Shown: positions 1-6,347, counted from the first letter of the stretch. The stretch is 9,998 nt of DNA from RGIG6353 sp045590615 (GCA_045590615.1 JAZNRH010000113.1:1-9998), one strand, 5' to 3'. Notes: a model not told the origin generated them from the letters alone. Numbers and translations: made by a program.

Positions 1-82
1 GTTTGTTTTCTTCTCTGGAATTTCCGAGACCTTTCTCTTTGTTCAGTTTATTCAACCTTACTTTGTACATGTCTCGTTGTTT

Positions 83-97
83 AATTTTCAATGTCCA
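83..97 (-). promoter_or_regulatory. boxA-like antitermination site in leader
   Basis: The minus-strand stretch TGGACATTGAAAATT resembles the Gram-positive rRNA boxA (TGTTCTTTGAAAA type), matching at ten of thirteen positions as recalled. Its position about 25 nt into the leader after a hairpin fits an antitermination nut-like arrangement for NusB-NusE binding. The assignment rests on similarity alone. Confidence 0.4.
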
Positions 98-103
98 ATT
101 TCC

Positions 104-122
104 GCCGTCCCTCGTGGACAGC
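104..122 (-). other. 5' hairpin at the predicted start of the rRNA leader
   Basis: On the minus strand GCTGTCC pairs with GGACGGC (seven pairs including one G-U) around a 5-nt loop. It begins at or within two bases of the predicted P1 start site, so the transcript would start with a structured end. Confidence 0.5.
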
Positions 123-128
123 TTTGTT

Positions 129-157
129 AGTATAGCACAACCTTCTCCCTTTGTCAA
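129..157 (-). promoter_or_regulatory. Strong sigma-70/SigA promoter P1 (promoter-proximal, probable rrn)
   Basis: On the minus strand the -35 box TTGACA (152-157) matches consensus, the spacer is exactly 17 nt and the -10 box is TATACT (129-134), preceded by TG one base upstream (extended -10). Start of transcription is predicted near 122-124. A-tracts lie just upstream (162-187). This is the best promoter in the window. Confidence 0.88.
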
Positions 158-194
158 TACCTTTTTTAAGTTTTTTCAAAAAAATTTGGTTGTT

Positions 195-214
195 CTCCCC
201 TTCTTTTTGGGGAG
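195..214 (-). other. Small hairpin between the tandem promoters
   Basis: Six-bp perfect stem CTCCCC/GGGGAG (209-214 with 195-200 on the minus strand) with an 8-nt loop. It lies in the early transcript from P2, about ten bases before a run of seven T on the minus strand. It could be a weak pause or attenuation site for P2 transcripts, or chance. Confidence 0.35.
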
Positions 215-221
215 TGCATTT

Positions 222-250
222 ATACTACCACTTTTTTACCCCTTTGTCAA
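222..250 (-). promoter_or_regulatory. Strong promoter P2 (upstream tandem promoter, probable rrn)
   Basis: On the minus strand the -35 box TTGACA is at 245-250 and, after 17 nt, a -10 box TAGTAT (222-227); an alternative reading of the -10 region is shifted 2-3 bases downstream. It shares the 11-mer TTGACAAAGGG with P1, and the two -35 boxes are 93 bp apart in the same direction. Confidence 0.72.
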
Positions 251-253
251 GGG

Positions 254-281
254 TTTTTTTGGAATTTTTTTAACTTTTTTT
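254..281 (-). promoter_or_regulatory. Phased A-tract UP-like element upstream of P2
   Basis: Three runs of seven A (minus strand) occupy 275-281, 265-271 and 254-260, so their starts are 10 and 11 bp apart, one helical turn, and they end just before the -35 box of P2. Such phased A-tracts bend DNA and resemble UP elements that bind the RNA polymerase alpha C-terminal domain at rRNA promoters. Confidence 0.6.
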
Positions 282-358
282 CAACAAATTTGAGCTAAAA
301 AATGTATCTTGTGGTATCCACCCCAAAAGTACACAATATATAGTTTTTTCAAAATTTA

Positions 359-1090
359 TTACTTAGATTTCATTCTTTTTACAAGGGTCATAGTAGTAAC
401 GATATCGAGCTTTTTTTCGAGACGAAGCTTGCACAAATAGTCGGCGAATTCGCAGAACTTATCAAAATCGTAGGACCATTGACTTTCACTGTTCTTCTCG
501 CCCTCTTTACGTACTGCATGGAACATATAAACCACACATTTATTTTCTCGGGCAACATAGTCGGCAAGTCTCTTTATATCCTCAAGTGAATCGTTATGAC
601 AGACAACTGCCGAAGGTACTCCCATTGAATCCAGCGCATCAAAGGCTTGTCCCATAACCATTCTGAGATACGTCGATGCTTCAAGGCAATCCACCGGCCT
701 TTTATAGCTTCCTGTTCTTACATAGCTCAGTCCTAAGGAAGAAAGACTTTCTTCATTTTCTTTAATATAATCGAGAGTCATTCCACTGCCCGGTGAAGCG
801 AAGCCTATCTCGCTCATCTCACACCATTCCCGAAGAAGCTCAACCGAGGCTGTGATATCCTCAAAGCTATTCTTGTGAGAGTCGCCGTGAGCAGCAAATT
901 CAAACAAAGGCTTGGCAGACAGCTCCTTGATTTCCTCAACCGTGACGTGAGAGCCAATTTCAGCGCCTCTGCCGTCAACCCAAGAAGTAACTATATTAAA
1001 GGTAGCAGGAAGGCTTCTCTTCTCCAGCTCCATTGCGAGTCGCATCGTATCCTTGCCACCATCATCAAATGAAAGCACTACTGTTCCCAT
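359..1090 (-). CDS. Polysaccharide deacetylase-like protein (CE4/NodB homology), cytosolic form
   Basis: A 243-residue protein with the motif order of the carbohydrate esterase 4 family, metal-dependent enzymes that remove acetyl groups from N-acetylated sugars. Motif 1 is LSFDDG with D9/D10. Motif 2 is HGDSH with metal ligands H68 and H72. Motif 3 is FASPGSG (97-103), of the F-A-x-P type seen in PgaB-like members, so the Arg of the classical FRPPYG form is absent. A late MFH motif has H191. The catalytic domain starts at residue 4, with no signal peptide or membrane anchor, so it appears to act inside the cell or on a small soluble substrate. Start ATG (1088-1090) follows AAGGAT. It lies 64 bp after tpiA on the same strand, beyond a strong hairpin, so any cotranscription would be by read-through. 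Substrate unknown. Confidence 0.85.
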   Translation of the reverse strand: MGTVVLSFDDGGKDTMRLAMELEKRSLPATFNIVTSWVDGRGAEIGSHVTVEEIKELSAKPLFEFAAHGDSHKNSFEDITASVELLREWCEMSEIGFASPGSGMTLDYIKENEESLSSLGLSYVRTGSYKRPVDCLEASTYLRMVMGQAFDALDSMGVPSAVVCHNDSLEDIKRLADYVARENKCVVYMFHAVRKEGEKNSESQWSYDFDKFCEFADYLCKLRLEKKLDIVTTMTLVKRMKSK

Positions 1091-1107
1091 ATCCTTACCC
1101 CGATAAT

Positions 1108-1143
1108 CAAAGGGCTGTAAAAACTCGGTTTTACAGCCCTTTG
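1108..1143 (-). terminator. Strong hairpin after tpiA
   Basis: Fifteen-bp perfect stem (1108-1122 with 1129-1143) around a 6-nt loop, 11 bp after the tpiA stop codon. The stem has A-rich and T-rich ends in both directions, but the minus-strand tail after the stem (ATTATC) is only moderately U-rich. It probably terminates or attenuates pgk-tpiA transcription before the deacetylase gene, or protects the 3' end of the mRNA. Confidence 0.7.
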
Positions 1144-1154
1144 GTGAATTTTAA

Positions 1155-1913
1155 TTACTTAACGCTATCAATAATGGTTGTGAAGTCGGGAGCCTTAAGT
1201 GATGCACCACCAATAAGTCCACCGTCAATGTCATCCATTGCAAGAAGCTCTGCAGCGTTGCCTGCGTTCATTGAACCACCGTACTGGATAGTCATCGCGT
1301 TCGCAACGTCGGTTGAATAAAGCTCTGCAATAAGTCCACGAATAAAGCAGCATACCTCTTCAGCCTGTTCACTGGTAGCAGTTTCACCTGTACCGATTGC
1401 CCATACGGGCTCGTATGCGATAACAACTTTTGCCATATCCTCAGCAGAAATGCCCTTGAACGCTCTCTTGATCTGAATTGAGATAAGGTCGAAGGTAATG
1501 CCGTCCTTTCTCTCCTCAAGAGTTTCGCCCACACAAACAATTGCCTTGAGGCCGTTTGCAAGAGCCTGAGCTGTTCTGAGGTTTACCGTCTGGTCGGTCT
1601 CGCCGAAATACTGTCTTCTTTCGCTGTGACCGATAATTACGTATTCAACGCCACACTCCTTGAGCATAGCTGCTGAAATTTCTGCCGTATACGCTCCGTT
1701 GTCCTTGAAGTGAACGTTCTGAGCGCCAATCTTTATGTTAGTGCCTGCAGTTGCCTCGATTGCTGCAGGAATGTCGATAGCCGGAACACAAAGAACGATC
1801 TCGCACGCAGTCTTTCCTGCGTTTGCCTTTACAATCTCCTCGAGAAGCGCCTTAGCCTCAGAAGGAGTCTTGTTCATCTTCCAGTTACCTGCAATGATAT
1901 ACTTTCTTTCCAT
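1155..1913 (-). CDS. tpiA: Triosephosphate isomerase
   Basis: A 252-residue TIM-barrel enzyme, the usual length, interconverting dihydroxyacetone phosphate and glyceraldehyde 3-phosphate in cytosolic glycolysis and gluconeogenesis. Catalytic residues are visible: N10 and K12 in AGNWKMN, H96 in IIGHSERR, E168 in AYEPVWAIGTG (167-176 region, loop 6 lid). Phosphate-binding motifs YGGSM (211-215) and GGLIGGASL (231-239) are intact. Start ATG at 1911-1913 follows an AAAGGA ribosome binding site. The gene begins 18 bp after the pgk stop, so the two are almost certainly cotranscribed from the promoter upstream of pgk. Confidence 0.98.
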   Translation of the reverse strand: MERKYIIAGNWKMNKTPSEAKALLEEIVKANAGKTACEIVLCVPAIDIPAAIEATAGTNIKIGAQNVHFKDNGAYTAEISAAMLKECGVEYVIIGHSERRQYFGETDQTVNLRTAQALANGLKAIVCVGETLEERKDGITFDLISIQIKRAFKGISAEDMAKVVIAYEPVWAIGTGETATSEQAEEVCCFIRGLIAELYSTDVANAMTIQYGGSMNAGNAAELLAMDDIDGGLIGGASLKAPDFTTIIDSVK

Positions 1914-1931
1914 TTCGTTACGTCCTTTCTA

Positions 1932-3233
1932 TTACTTGTCGTTAAGACATGCGATGCCGGGGAGCTCAAGTCCTTCAAGGAACTCAAGCGAAGCTCCACC
2001 ACCCGTTGAAACGTGAGTCATCTTATCAGCGTAGCCAAGAGTCTCAACTGCTGCAGCAGAGTCGCCACCACCAATGATAGTGATACCGTCGCACTCTGCA
2101 AGAGCCTTAGCAACACCCTTTGTACCGTTAGCGAAATTCTCCCATTCAGAAACGCCCATAGGTCCGTTCCATACAACAGTTCCGGCGCCTGCAACAGTCT
2201 TTGCGAAAAGCTCTGTAGTCGTAGGACCGATGTCAAGACCCATCCAGCCGTCAGGAATAGAGTCTGAGTAAATTCTCATAAACGTAGCATCCTCTGCGTA
2301 TTCGCGAGCGATGATGTTGTCTACGGGAAGCATAAAGTTTACGCCCTTAGCGCGAGCCTTTTCTACAAGCTCACGAGCAAGCTCAATCTTATCCTCTTCG
2401 AGAAGAGAAGTACCGATGTTGTCGCCAAACGCCTTGATGAAGGTGTAAGCCATACCACCACCGATGATAAGTGTATCAACCTTGTCGATAAGGTTGTTGA
2501 TAACTCCGATTTTATCTGAAACCTTTGCACCACCGAGAATAGCAACGAAGGGACGTGCAGGATTTGAAAGAGCACCACCCATAACCTCAACCTCTTTCTG
2601 AATGAGGTATCCACAAACTGCCGGCTTTTCAGGGCAGAACATTGCAACGCCTGCTGTTGAAGCGTGAGCACGGTGAGCTGTACCGAAAGCGTCGTTTACG
2701 TAAACGTCGCAAAGTGAACCAAGCTCCTTGGCAAAAGCCTCGTCGTTCTTTTCCTCTTCCTCGTGGAAACGAACGTTTTCAAGGAGAAGGATTTCGCCCG
2801 GCTTGAGAGCAGCAGCCTTAGCCTTAGCGTCCTTGCCGATAACGTCCTTAGCCATAATAACTTCCTTGCCGAGAAGCTCTGAAAGTCTCTTTGCTACGGG
2901 AGCAAGAGAAAGCTTGGTAATATCAGCAGCACCCTTCTTGAGAGCAGCCTCTGTAGCCTCAGCTCTTTCAGCCTCGGGGAGTGCTTCGATTTTCTTCTTT
3001 TCCTTCTTGGTGAGCTTGAGGGTAGCGTTGAGAACGTTGTGAGGTCTGCCCATGTGTGAGCAAAGAATCACAGCTGCTCCGTTGTCAGCAAGATACTTGA
3101 TTGTAGGAAGTGCGCCCACAATTCTCTTGTCGTCGGAAATTACGCCATCCTTAAAAGGTACGTTGAAGTCACATCTTGCAAGAACCTTCTTGCCGGAAAC
3201 CTGAATGTCTTCAATTGTCTTCTTGTTATACAT
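1932..3233 (-). CDS. pgk: Phosphoglycerate kinase with an internal insertion
   Basis: Transfers the acyl phosphate of 1,3-bisphosphoglycerate to ADP, the first ATP-yielding step of lower glycolysis, in the cytosol. Substrate-site motifs are present: RCDFNVP (20-26), R37, SHMGRP (59-64), ENVRFHEEEEKND (152-164) and HRAHAS (187-192). Nucleotide-site motifs are GGAKVSDKI (234-242), WNGPMGVSE (355-363) and GGGDSAAAV (388-396). It is 433 residues against a usual ~395. The excess sits at residues ~66-106, between SHMGRP and SLAPVAKRL, where most bacterial enzymes have about ten residues; it is Lys/Glu/Ala-rich and probably helical. All catalytic motifs are intact, so the enzyme should be active. 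Start ATG follows ATAGGAGA. It is first in a pgk-tpiA operon; no gapA is adjacent in the window. Confidence 0.98.
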   Translation of the reverse strand: MYNKKTIEDIQVSGKKVLARCDFNVPFKDGVISDDKRIVGALPTIKYLADNGAAVILCSHMGRPHNVLNATLKLTKKEKKKIEALPEAERAEATEAALKKGAADITKLSLAPVAKRLSELLGKEVIMAKDVIGKDAKAKAAALKPGEILLLENVRFHEEEEKNDEAFAKELGSLCDVYVNDAFGTAHRAHASTAGVAMFCPEKPAVCGYLIQKEVEVMGGALSNPARPFVAILGGAKVSDKIGVINNLIDKVDTLIIGGGMAYTFIKAFGDNIGTSLLEEDKIELARELVEKARAKGVNFMLPVDNIIAREYAEDATFMRIYSDSIPDGWMGLDIGPTTTELFAKTVAGAGTVVWNGPMGVSEWENFANGTKGVAKALAECDGITIIGGGDSAAAVETLGYADKMTHVSTGGGASLEFLEGLELPGIACLNDK

Positions 3234-3271
3234 TGTTTTATCTCCTATCTTTTATTATTTTCTAATTTTAT

Positions 3272-3300
3272 ATATTATCACAAAAAAATAAATTTTACAA
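3272..3300 (-). promoter_or_regulatory. Probable promoter of pgk-tpiA
   Basis: In the AT-rich gap between rsmI and pgk, the minus strand has TTGTAA (3295-3300), a 17-nt spacer and TAATAT (3272-3277); an overlapping alternative -10, GATAAT (3274-3279), has an upstream TG. Each hexamer is imperfect, so the exact position is uncertain, but it is the best candidate in the 92-bp gap and puts the start about 30 nt before the pgk ATG. Confidence 0.55.
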
Positions 3301-3325
3301 TAGTTTTCGTTAAATTTTTAACACT

Positions 3326-4165
3326 TTATAGCACCTTTTTGTAAATTACGCTCTTTGCAACCCCTCTGTCTCTGGCAACAGCCTTGATTGCGTCCATTCT
3401 TTCAAGTCCCTTTTCCAAGTAATATTCGAGGTGCTCGCTCTCGCTCATCTCTTCCCAGAACACTTCTATCTCTTCTTTTTTCGCACCCTCGATTACCAAA
3501 ACGAACTCGCCCTTGGGGTTGTGCTCTGCATAATGGGCAACTGCGCCCGAAACGGTTGTGCGAAAAACCTCCTCGTTCAGCTTGGTCAGCTCTCTGACCA
3601 GAGATATTCTTCTGTCTCCGAGAATTTCAAGCATAGCGGCAAGAGTATCTCTGAGCTTGTGAGGCGCTTCGTAAAAAATGAGAGTGTACGGCGAAGTCTT
3701 AACCTCTTCAAGATGTCTTTTTCTTTCGCCCTTGTTGGTTGACAAAAAGCCTTCAAAGGAAAATCTTCCCGTAGTCAAGCCCGAGATTGAGAGCGCCGAG
3801 ATTGCTGCGCAGGGTCCGGGAATTGCAAAAACGGGTATATTCTCCTCGGCACAAAGTCTGACCAGATCTTCTCCCGGGTCGGATATAGCAGGAGTTCCCG
3901 CATCGCTGACAATCGCGCAGGACTCTCCGTTTTTTATCCTTGCGATTATCTCCTCGCCCTTTTCACGCTTGTTGTGCTCGTGATAGCTGATCAAAGGCTT
4001 TTTTGTTCCTATACACATAAGCAGCTTACCCGTAACGCGCGTATCCTCGGCTGCGATAAAATCAACCTCGGAAAGCACCTTTTTCGCTCGCTCGGATAAA
4101 TCCATCAGATTTCCGATAGGGGTGGCTACTACGTATAAAACGCTCTTAAGCACTTCATTTGACAT
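3326..4165 (-). CDS. rsmI: 16S rRNA (cytidine-1402-2'-O)-methyltransferase RsmI
   Basis: A 279-residue tetrapyrrole-methylase-fold enzyme that uses S-adenosylmethionine to 2'-O-methylate C1402 in the decoding centre of 16S rRNA. Family motifs are clear: VATPIGNL (13-20), AAEDTR (38-43), SYHEHNK (60-66), SDAGTPAISDPG (87-98), IPGPCAAISAL (115-125) and LTTGRFSFEGFL (130-141). Length is normal. Its ATG overlaps the end of trmN6 by 11 nt and its ribosome binding site AAGGAG (4173-4178) lies inside the trmN6 coding region, so translation is likely coupled. trmN6-rsmI order matches yabB-yabC of Bacillus subtilis, but without the GIY-YIG gene yazA that lies between them there. Last gene of the smpB cluster; no convincing terminator follows. 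Confidence 0.97.
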   Translation of the reverse strand: MSNEVLKSVLYVVATPIGNLMDLSERAKKVLSEVDFIAAEDTRVTGKLLMCIGTKKPLISYHEHNKREKGEEIIARIKNGESCAIVSDAGTPAISDPGEDLVRLCAEENIPVFAIPGPCAAISALSISGLTTGRFSFEGFLSTNKGERKRHLEEVKTSPYTLIFYEAPHKLRDTLAAMLEILGDRRISLVRELTKLNEEVFRTTVSGAVAHYAEHNPKGEFVLVIEGAKKEEIEVFWEEMSESEHLEYYLEKGLERMDAIKAVARDRGVAKSVIYKKVL

Positions 4166-4883
4166 TGTAAATCTCCTTCATTGCCTGAGTGTACTCGTTT
4201 CCTTCATATATAATAATAGGCTTAGTAATCTTCATTGACGGCTCTGCCGACTTTTTACCACGACAGAGAAAGAGAGTAGGCTCGTCGCCCTGACGTGAAC
4301 AAACAAAGGTCACTTCCTTTGGCTCGATACCGTTTTCCCTCATTGCAACGAAAAGGTCGCACAGTCTGTCGGGACGGTAAATAACGAAAAAGTCGCCCCC
4401 GTTTTTCAATAATCTTGACGCTGCACGACAGACGTCATCAATGTTACACCTGAGCTCGTGTCGGGCTGTCAGCTTTCTCTCGCATTCGTTGAGCAAGCCC
4501 GAGGTCATTTTCATATAGGGTGGATTGGTAAAAACAAAATCCACGCTCTCCACCCCTCTGCTTCGCATATACGATGGGGTAATATTGTTTATATCGTCGT
4601 GAATGATTTCAATTCTGTCACTCATATTACAAAGAGAAACGTTCTCGCTTGCAAGAGCGGCGTAATCGTCCTGAATTTCAAAGGCGTAAATCTTTTTGGG
4701 ACTTTTGTGATGAGTAAGAAGAATGGGTATAATTCCCGTACCCGTACCGAGCTCTGCACCGACCTCGCTCTTTTTGCACTTTACGTAGTTGGAAAGAAGA
4801 ACTGCATCCGTGCCGTAGGCAAAGCCCTTTGTGTATTGGTATATGGAAAGTGTATCATTGATTTTGTCAAGTCGCTTTTCCAT
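4155..4883 (-). CDS. trmN6: tRNA1(Val) (adenine-37-N6)-methyltransferase-like protein (TrmN6/YabB family)
   Basis: A 242-residue class I SAM-dependent methyltransferase. Motif I ELGTGTGIIP (44-53) binds the cofactor; the acidic residue E69 of motif II follows in YAFEIQDD; the NPPY motif (120-123) is the signature of N6-adenine or N5-glutamine methyltransferases that act on a planar amino group. The N-terminal YQYTKGFAYGTDAVLLSNYV region (about 15-34) is typical of YabB/TrmN6, proposed to methylate A37 of tRNA. Substrate is assigned by family, not shown here. Its ATG starts one base after the smpB stop with only a weak GGA ahead of it, which suggests re-initiation after smpB. The end overlaps rsmI. 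Confidence 0.9.
   Translation of the reverse strand: MEKRLDKINDTLSIYQYTKGFAYGTDAVLLSNYVKCKKSEVGAELGTGTGIIPILLTHHKSPKKIYAFEIQDDYAALASENVSLCNMSDRIEIIHDDINNITPSYMRSRGVESVDFVFTNPPYMKMTSGLLNECERKLTARHELRCNIDDVCRAASRLLKNGGDFFVIYRPDRLCDLFVAMRENGIEPKEVTFVCSRQGDEPTLFLCRGKKSAEPSMKITKPIIIYEGNEYTQAMKEIYNVK
4173..4178 (-). promoter_or_regulatory. rsmI ribosome binding site inside trmN6
   Basis: AAGGAG on the minus strand, 7 nt before the rsmI ATG, encoded within the last codons of trmN6. It fixes the rsmI start and supports coupled translation across the 11-nt gene overlap. Confidence 0.85.
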
Positions 4884-4884
4884 A

Positions 4885-5361
4885 TCAATCGTCCATTCTG
4901 CCCGAAAGCTTGATGTTTCTCATGCTCTGTCTATTCATATCCTTGACATCAGCCGAATCTCTCTTGTCGTAAAGCTTTTTACCCTTACACAAGCCAATTT
5001 CGAGCTTCGCTCTCGAGCCAGCGAAATAAATCTGCAACGGAATTATACTGTAGCCCTCTCTGCCAACAAGCCCAAAGAGCTTCATTATCTCCTTTTTGTG
5101 AAGAAGCAGCTTTCTCGGGCGCAAGGGGTCACGGTTAAAAATATTTCCTTTTTCATAAGGACTGATATGCATACCGTAAACGAACATTTCACCACCGTCA
5201 ACCGAGCACCACGAGTCCTTGAGATTGACCTGACCGAGCCTCAACGCCTTCACCTCTGTGCCGACAAGCTGAATACCTGCCTCAAACTTGTCCTCCACAA
5301 AGTAATCGTGATATGCTTTTTTGTTGGAAGCAATAAGCTTTATTGCGTTTTTTTCTGCCAC
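4885..5361 (-). CDS. smpB: SsrA-binding protein SmpB (GTG start)
   Basis: A 158-residue, normal-length partner of tmRNA in trans-translation, rescuing ribosomes stalled on broken mRNA. Family features are present: IASNKKAYHDYFVEDKFEAG (10-29), GTEVKALRLGQVNLKDS (34-50), HISPYEKGN (65-73), and the basic C-terminal tail GKKLYDKRDSADVKDMNR (126-143), which reaches into the decoding centre. The start is GTG (5359-5361), set by GAGGA (5368-5372) at 6-nt spacing; no ATG lies near the conserved N-terminus. The tmRNA gene ssrA is not seen in the window. It is first of the tightly packed smpB-trmN6-rsmI set, 37 bp after the AEC transporter stop, and probably shares the promoter upstream of the transporter. 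Confidence 0.98.
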   Translation of the reverse strand: MAEKNAIKLIASNKKAYHDYFVEDKFEAGIQLVGTEVKALRLGQVNLKDSWCSVDGGEMFVYGMHISPYEKGNIFNRDPLRPRKLLLHKKEIMKLFGLVGREGYSIIPLQIYFAGSRAKLEIGLCKGKKLYDKRDSADVKDMNRQSMRNIKLSGRMDD

Positions 5362-5367
5362 GTGTAT

Positions 5368-5372
5368 TCCTC
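5368..5372 (-). promoter_or_regulatory. smpB ribosome binding site selecting a GTG start
   Basis: GAGGA on the minus strand, 6 nt upstream of GTG at 5359-5361. It decides the non-ATG start of smpB. Confidence 0.85.
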
Positions 5373-5398
5373 ACTTATTTATTATTGATATATTATTG

Positions 5399-6298
5399 TC
5401 AAATCGAAACTAAACTAAGCATTATCGGTAACGTTATACAAGAAAGCACCGTCGAAACAAGTGCAATTCCTGCACCCGTGTGACAATCCTCGTCAACAAG
5501 CCTCGGAAAGACAACTGTATTAAGGCCACATGGCAAGGAGTAGGTAAGCACCATAACCATAAGCGCAATATCGCCAAGAAAGTTTCGCCCAATAAGCCAG
5601 AGAACAAAAGGCGTTACAAGGAGTCTTAGCGCAACGACGGGATAGATTTTTGCGTTGAAAAGAAGATGCTTCAGGCTGAAGCCCGAAACTATAACTCCCG
5701 TCATAAGCATACTTACGGGTCCCATACAAGCCGCAGAGCTTGATATAACGTTAGTTAAAACGCTCGGAAGCTCAATGCCCGTAAGTCCAATAACCATACC
5801 GAGCAGGGTTGCTATAATCATAGGGTTGATTAGCTTTTTAAGATTCAGCCCACTCTTCGACAGCTTTGCATAAGCAATCGTATATATGTAAATTGACAAA
5901 GGCAGAGTAAAGACCATATAATTGATACAGCCCTCTCCCAATAGCGCCTCGGCAAGAGGATACCCAATATAGCCCGTATTGGGAATAATAAGAGAATACT
6001 CGTAAATACACCTTTGATATTTTTCCTTCGAAAAAAGCTTGCTGACAAAATTCATCACAATTGCAAGAATAATCAACACGACCACAGAGCATACAAAAAT
6101 ATCGTAATGCTCCTTGAGATAGGTCGGTGTAAAGCCGTTCGAAAACGTTTTAAGTGCCGAGCAGGGCGCAACCACGAAAACAAGAAGCTGTGAAAGAATT
6201 TTCGTATGCTCCTCCTTGGCAAGCCTGCGCTTTCCGAGAATATATCCTATTGCAACAAATATAACGAGCATCATAACCTGCTCAAAAACAATCTTCAT
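5399..6298 (-). CDS. AEC-family (auxin efflux carrier-like) membrane transporter
   Basis: A 299-residue integral membrane protein of the AEC/PF03547 family, secondary carriers whose bacterial members export or import small carboxylates such as malate; the true substrate here is unknown. About ten hydrophobic segments occur in the expected two five-helix blocks. The family's helix-break motifs are visible: LLVFVVAPCSALKTF (38-52) and SLIIPNTGYIGYPLAEALLG (102-121) in the first half, and LTYSLPCGLNTVVFP (252-266 region) in the second. Length is normal. Start ATG (6296-6298) follows GAGGTGG. A near-consensus promoter lies 20-50 bp upstream. No terminator lies between its stop and smpB, so it may lead an operon continuing through smpB, trmN6 and rsmI. 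Confidence 0.92.
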   Translation of the reverse strand: MKIVFEQVMMLVIFVAIGYILGKRRLAKEEHTKILSQLLVFVVAPCSALKTFSNGFTPTYLKEHYDIFVCSVVVLIILAIVMNFVSKLFSKEKYQRCIYEYSLIIPNTGYIGYPLAEALLGEGCINYMVFTLPLSIYIYTIAYAKLSKSGLNLKKLINPMIIATLLGMVIGLTGIELPSVLTNVISSSAACMGPVSMLMTGVIVSGFSLKHLLFNAKIYPVVALRLLVTPFVLWLIGRNFLGDIALMVMVLTYSLPCGLNTVVFPRLVDEDCHTGAGIALVSTVLSCITLPIMLSLVSI

Positions 6299-6318
6299 AA
6301 AACCACCTCATAAATTTC

Positions 6319-6347
6319 ATTGTACCATTTTTATCCCTTGGTGTCAA
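6319..6347 (-). promoter_or_regulatory. Near-consensus promoter of the AEC transporter (and probably smpB-trmN6-rsmI)
   Basis: On the minus strand the -35 box TTGACA (6342-6347) and -10 box TACAAT (6319-6324) are separated by exactly 17 nt. The predicted start near 6312 leaves a very short leader before the AGGTGG ribosome binding site (6303-6308). The next good promoter downstream on this strand is at pgk. Confidence 0.85.

Larger units (their letters stand above)
1..358 (-). other. Non-coding control region and leader of a probable rRNA operon (minus strand)
   Basis: This 358-base stretch has no credible protein gene. The open frame on the plus strand (3-293) is a translation of T-tracts, rich in F, L and S, with no ribosome binding site. 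Read on the minus strand it contains two tandem strong promoters, each with A-tracts upstream of the -35 box, then a transcript start near 122, a 5' hairpin (104-122) and a boxA-like stretch (83-97). The leader runs off the left edge. Tandem consensus promoters with A-rich upstream elements and an antitermination-like leader are typical of Firmicute rRNA operons. The 16S gene itself is not in the window, so the rRNA assignment is an inference. Confidence 0.65.

Noticed and set aside
3..293. 96-residue open frame on the plus strand at the left edge
   Set aside because: It is a translation of T-tracts (F/L/S-rich) with no ribosome binding site, lying over strong minus-strand promoters; not a gene.
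300..335. Short inverted repeat GTGG-ATA-CCAC with a T-run as terminator of the deacetylase gene
   Set aside because: The stem is only 4 bp and the T-run is about ten bases away; too weak to call.
3309..3322. GTTAAA/TTTAAC palindrome after rsmI as terminator
   Set aside because: Six AT-rich pairs with a 2-nt loop and no adjacent U-run; expected by chance in AT-rich DNA.
4458..5388. Long plus-strand open frames opposite trmN6 and smpB (151 and 185 residues)
   Set aside because: They are antisense shadows of clearly conserved genes, have no ribosome binding sites and no recognisable motifs.
5374..5402. Perfect TTGACA on the minus strand overlapping the AEC stop codon, as a separate smpB promoter
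   Set aside because: No acceptable -10 box lies at 16-18 nt; the best (TAAATA) is at 15 nt and would start transcription within the smpB ribosome binding site.
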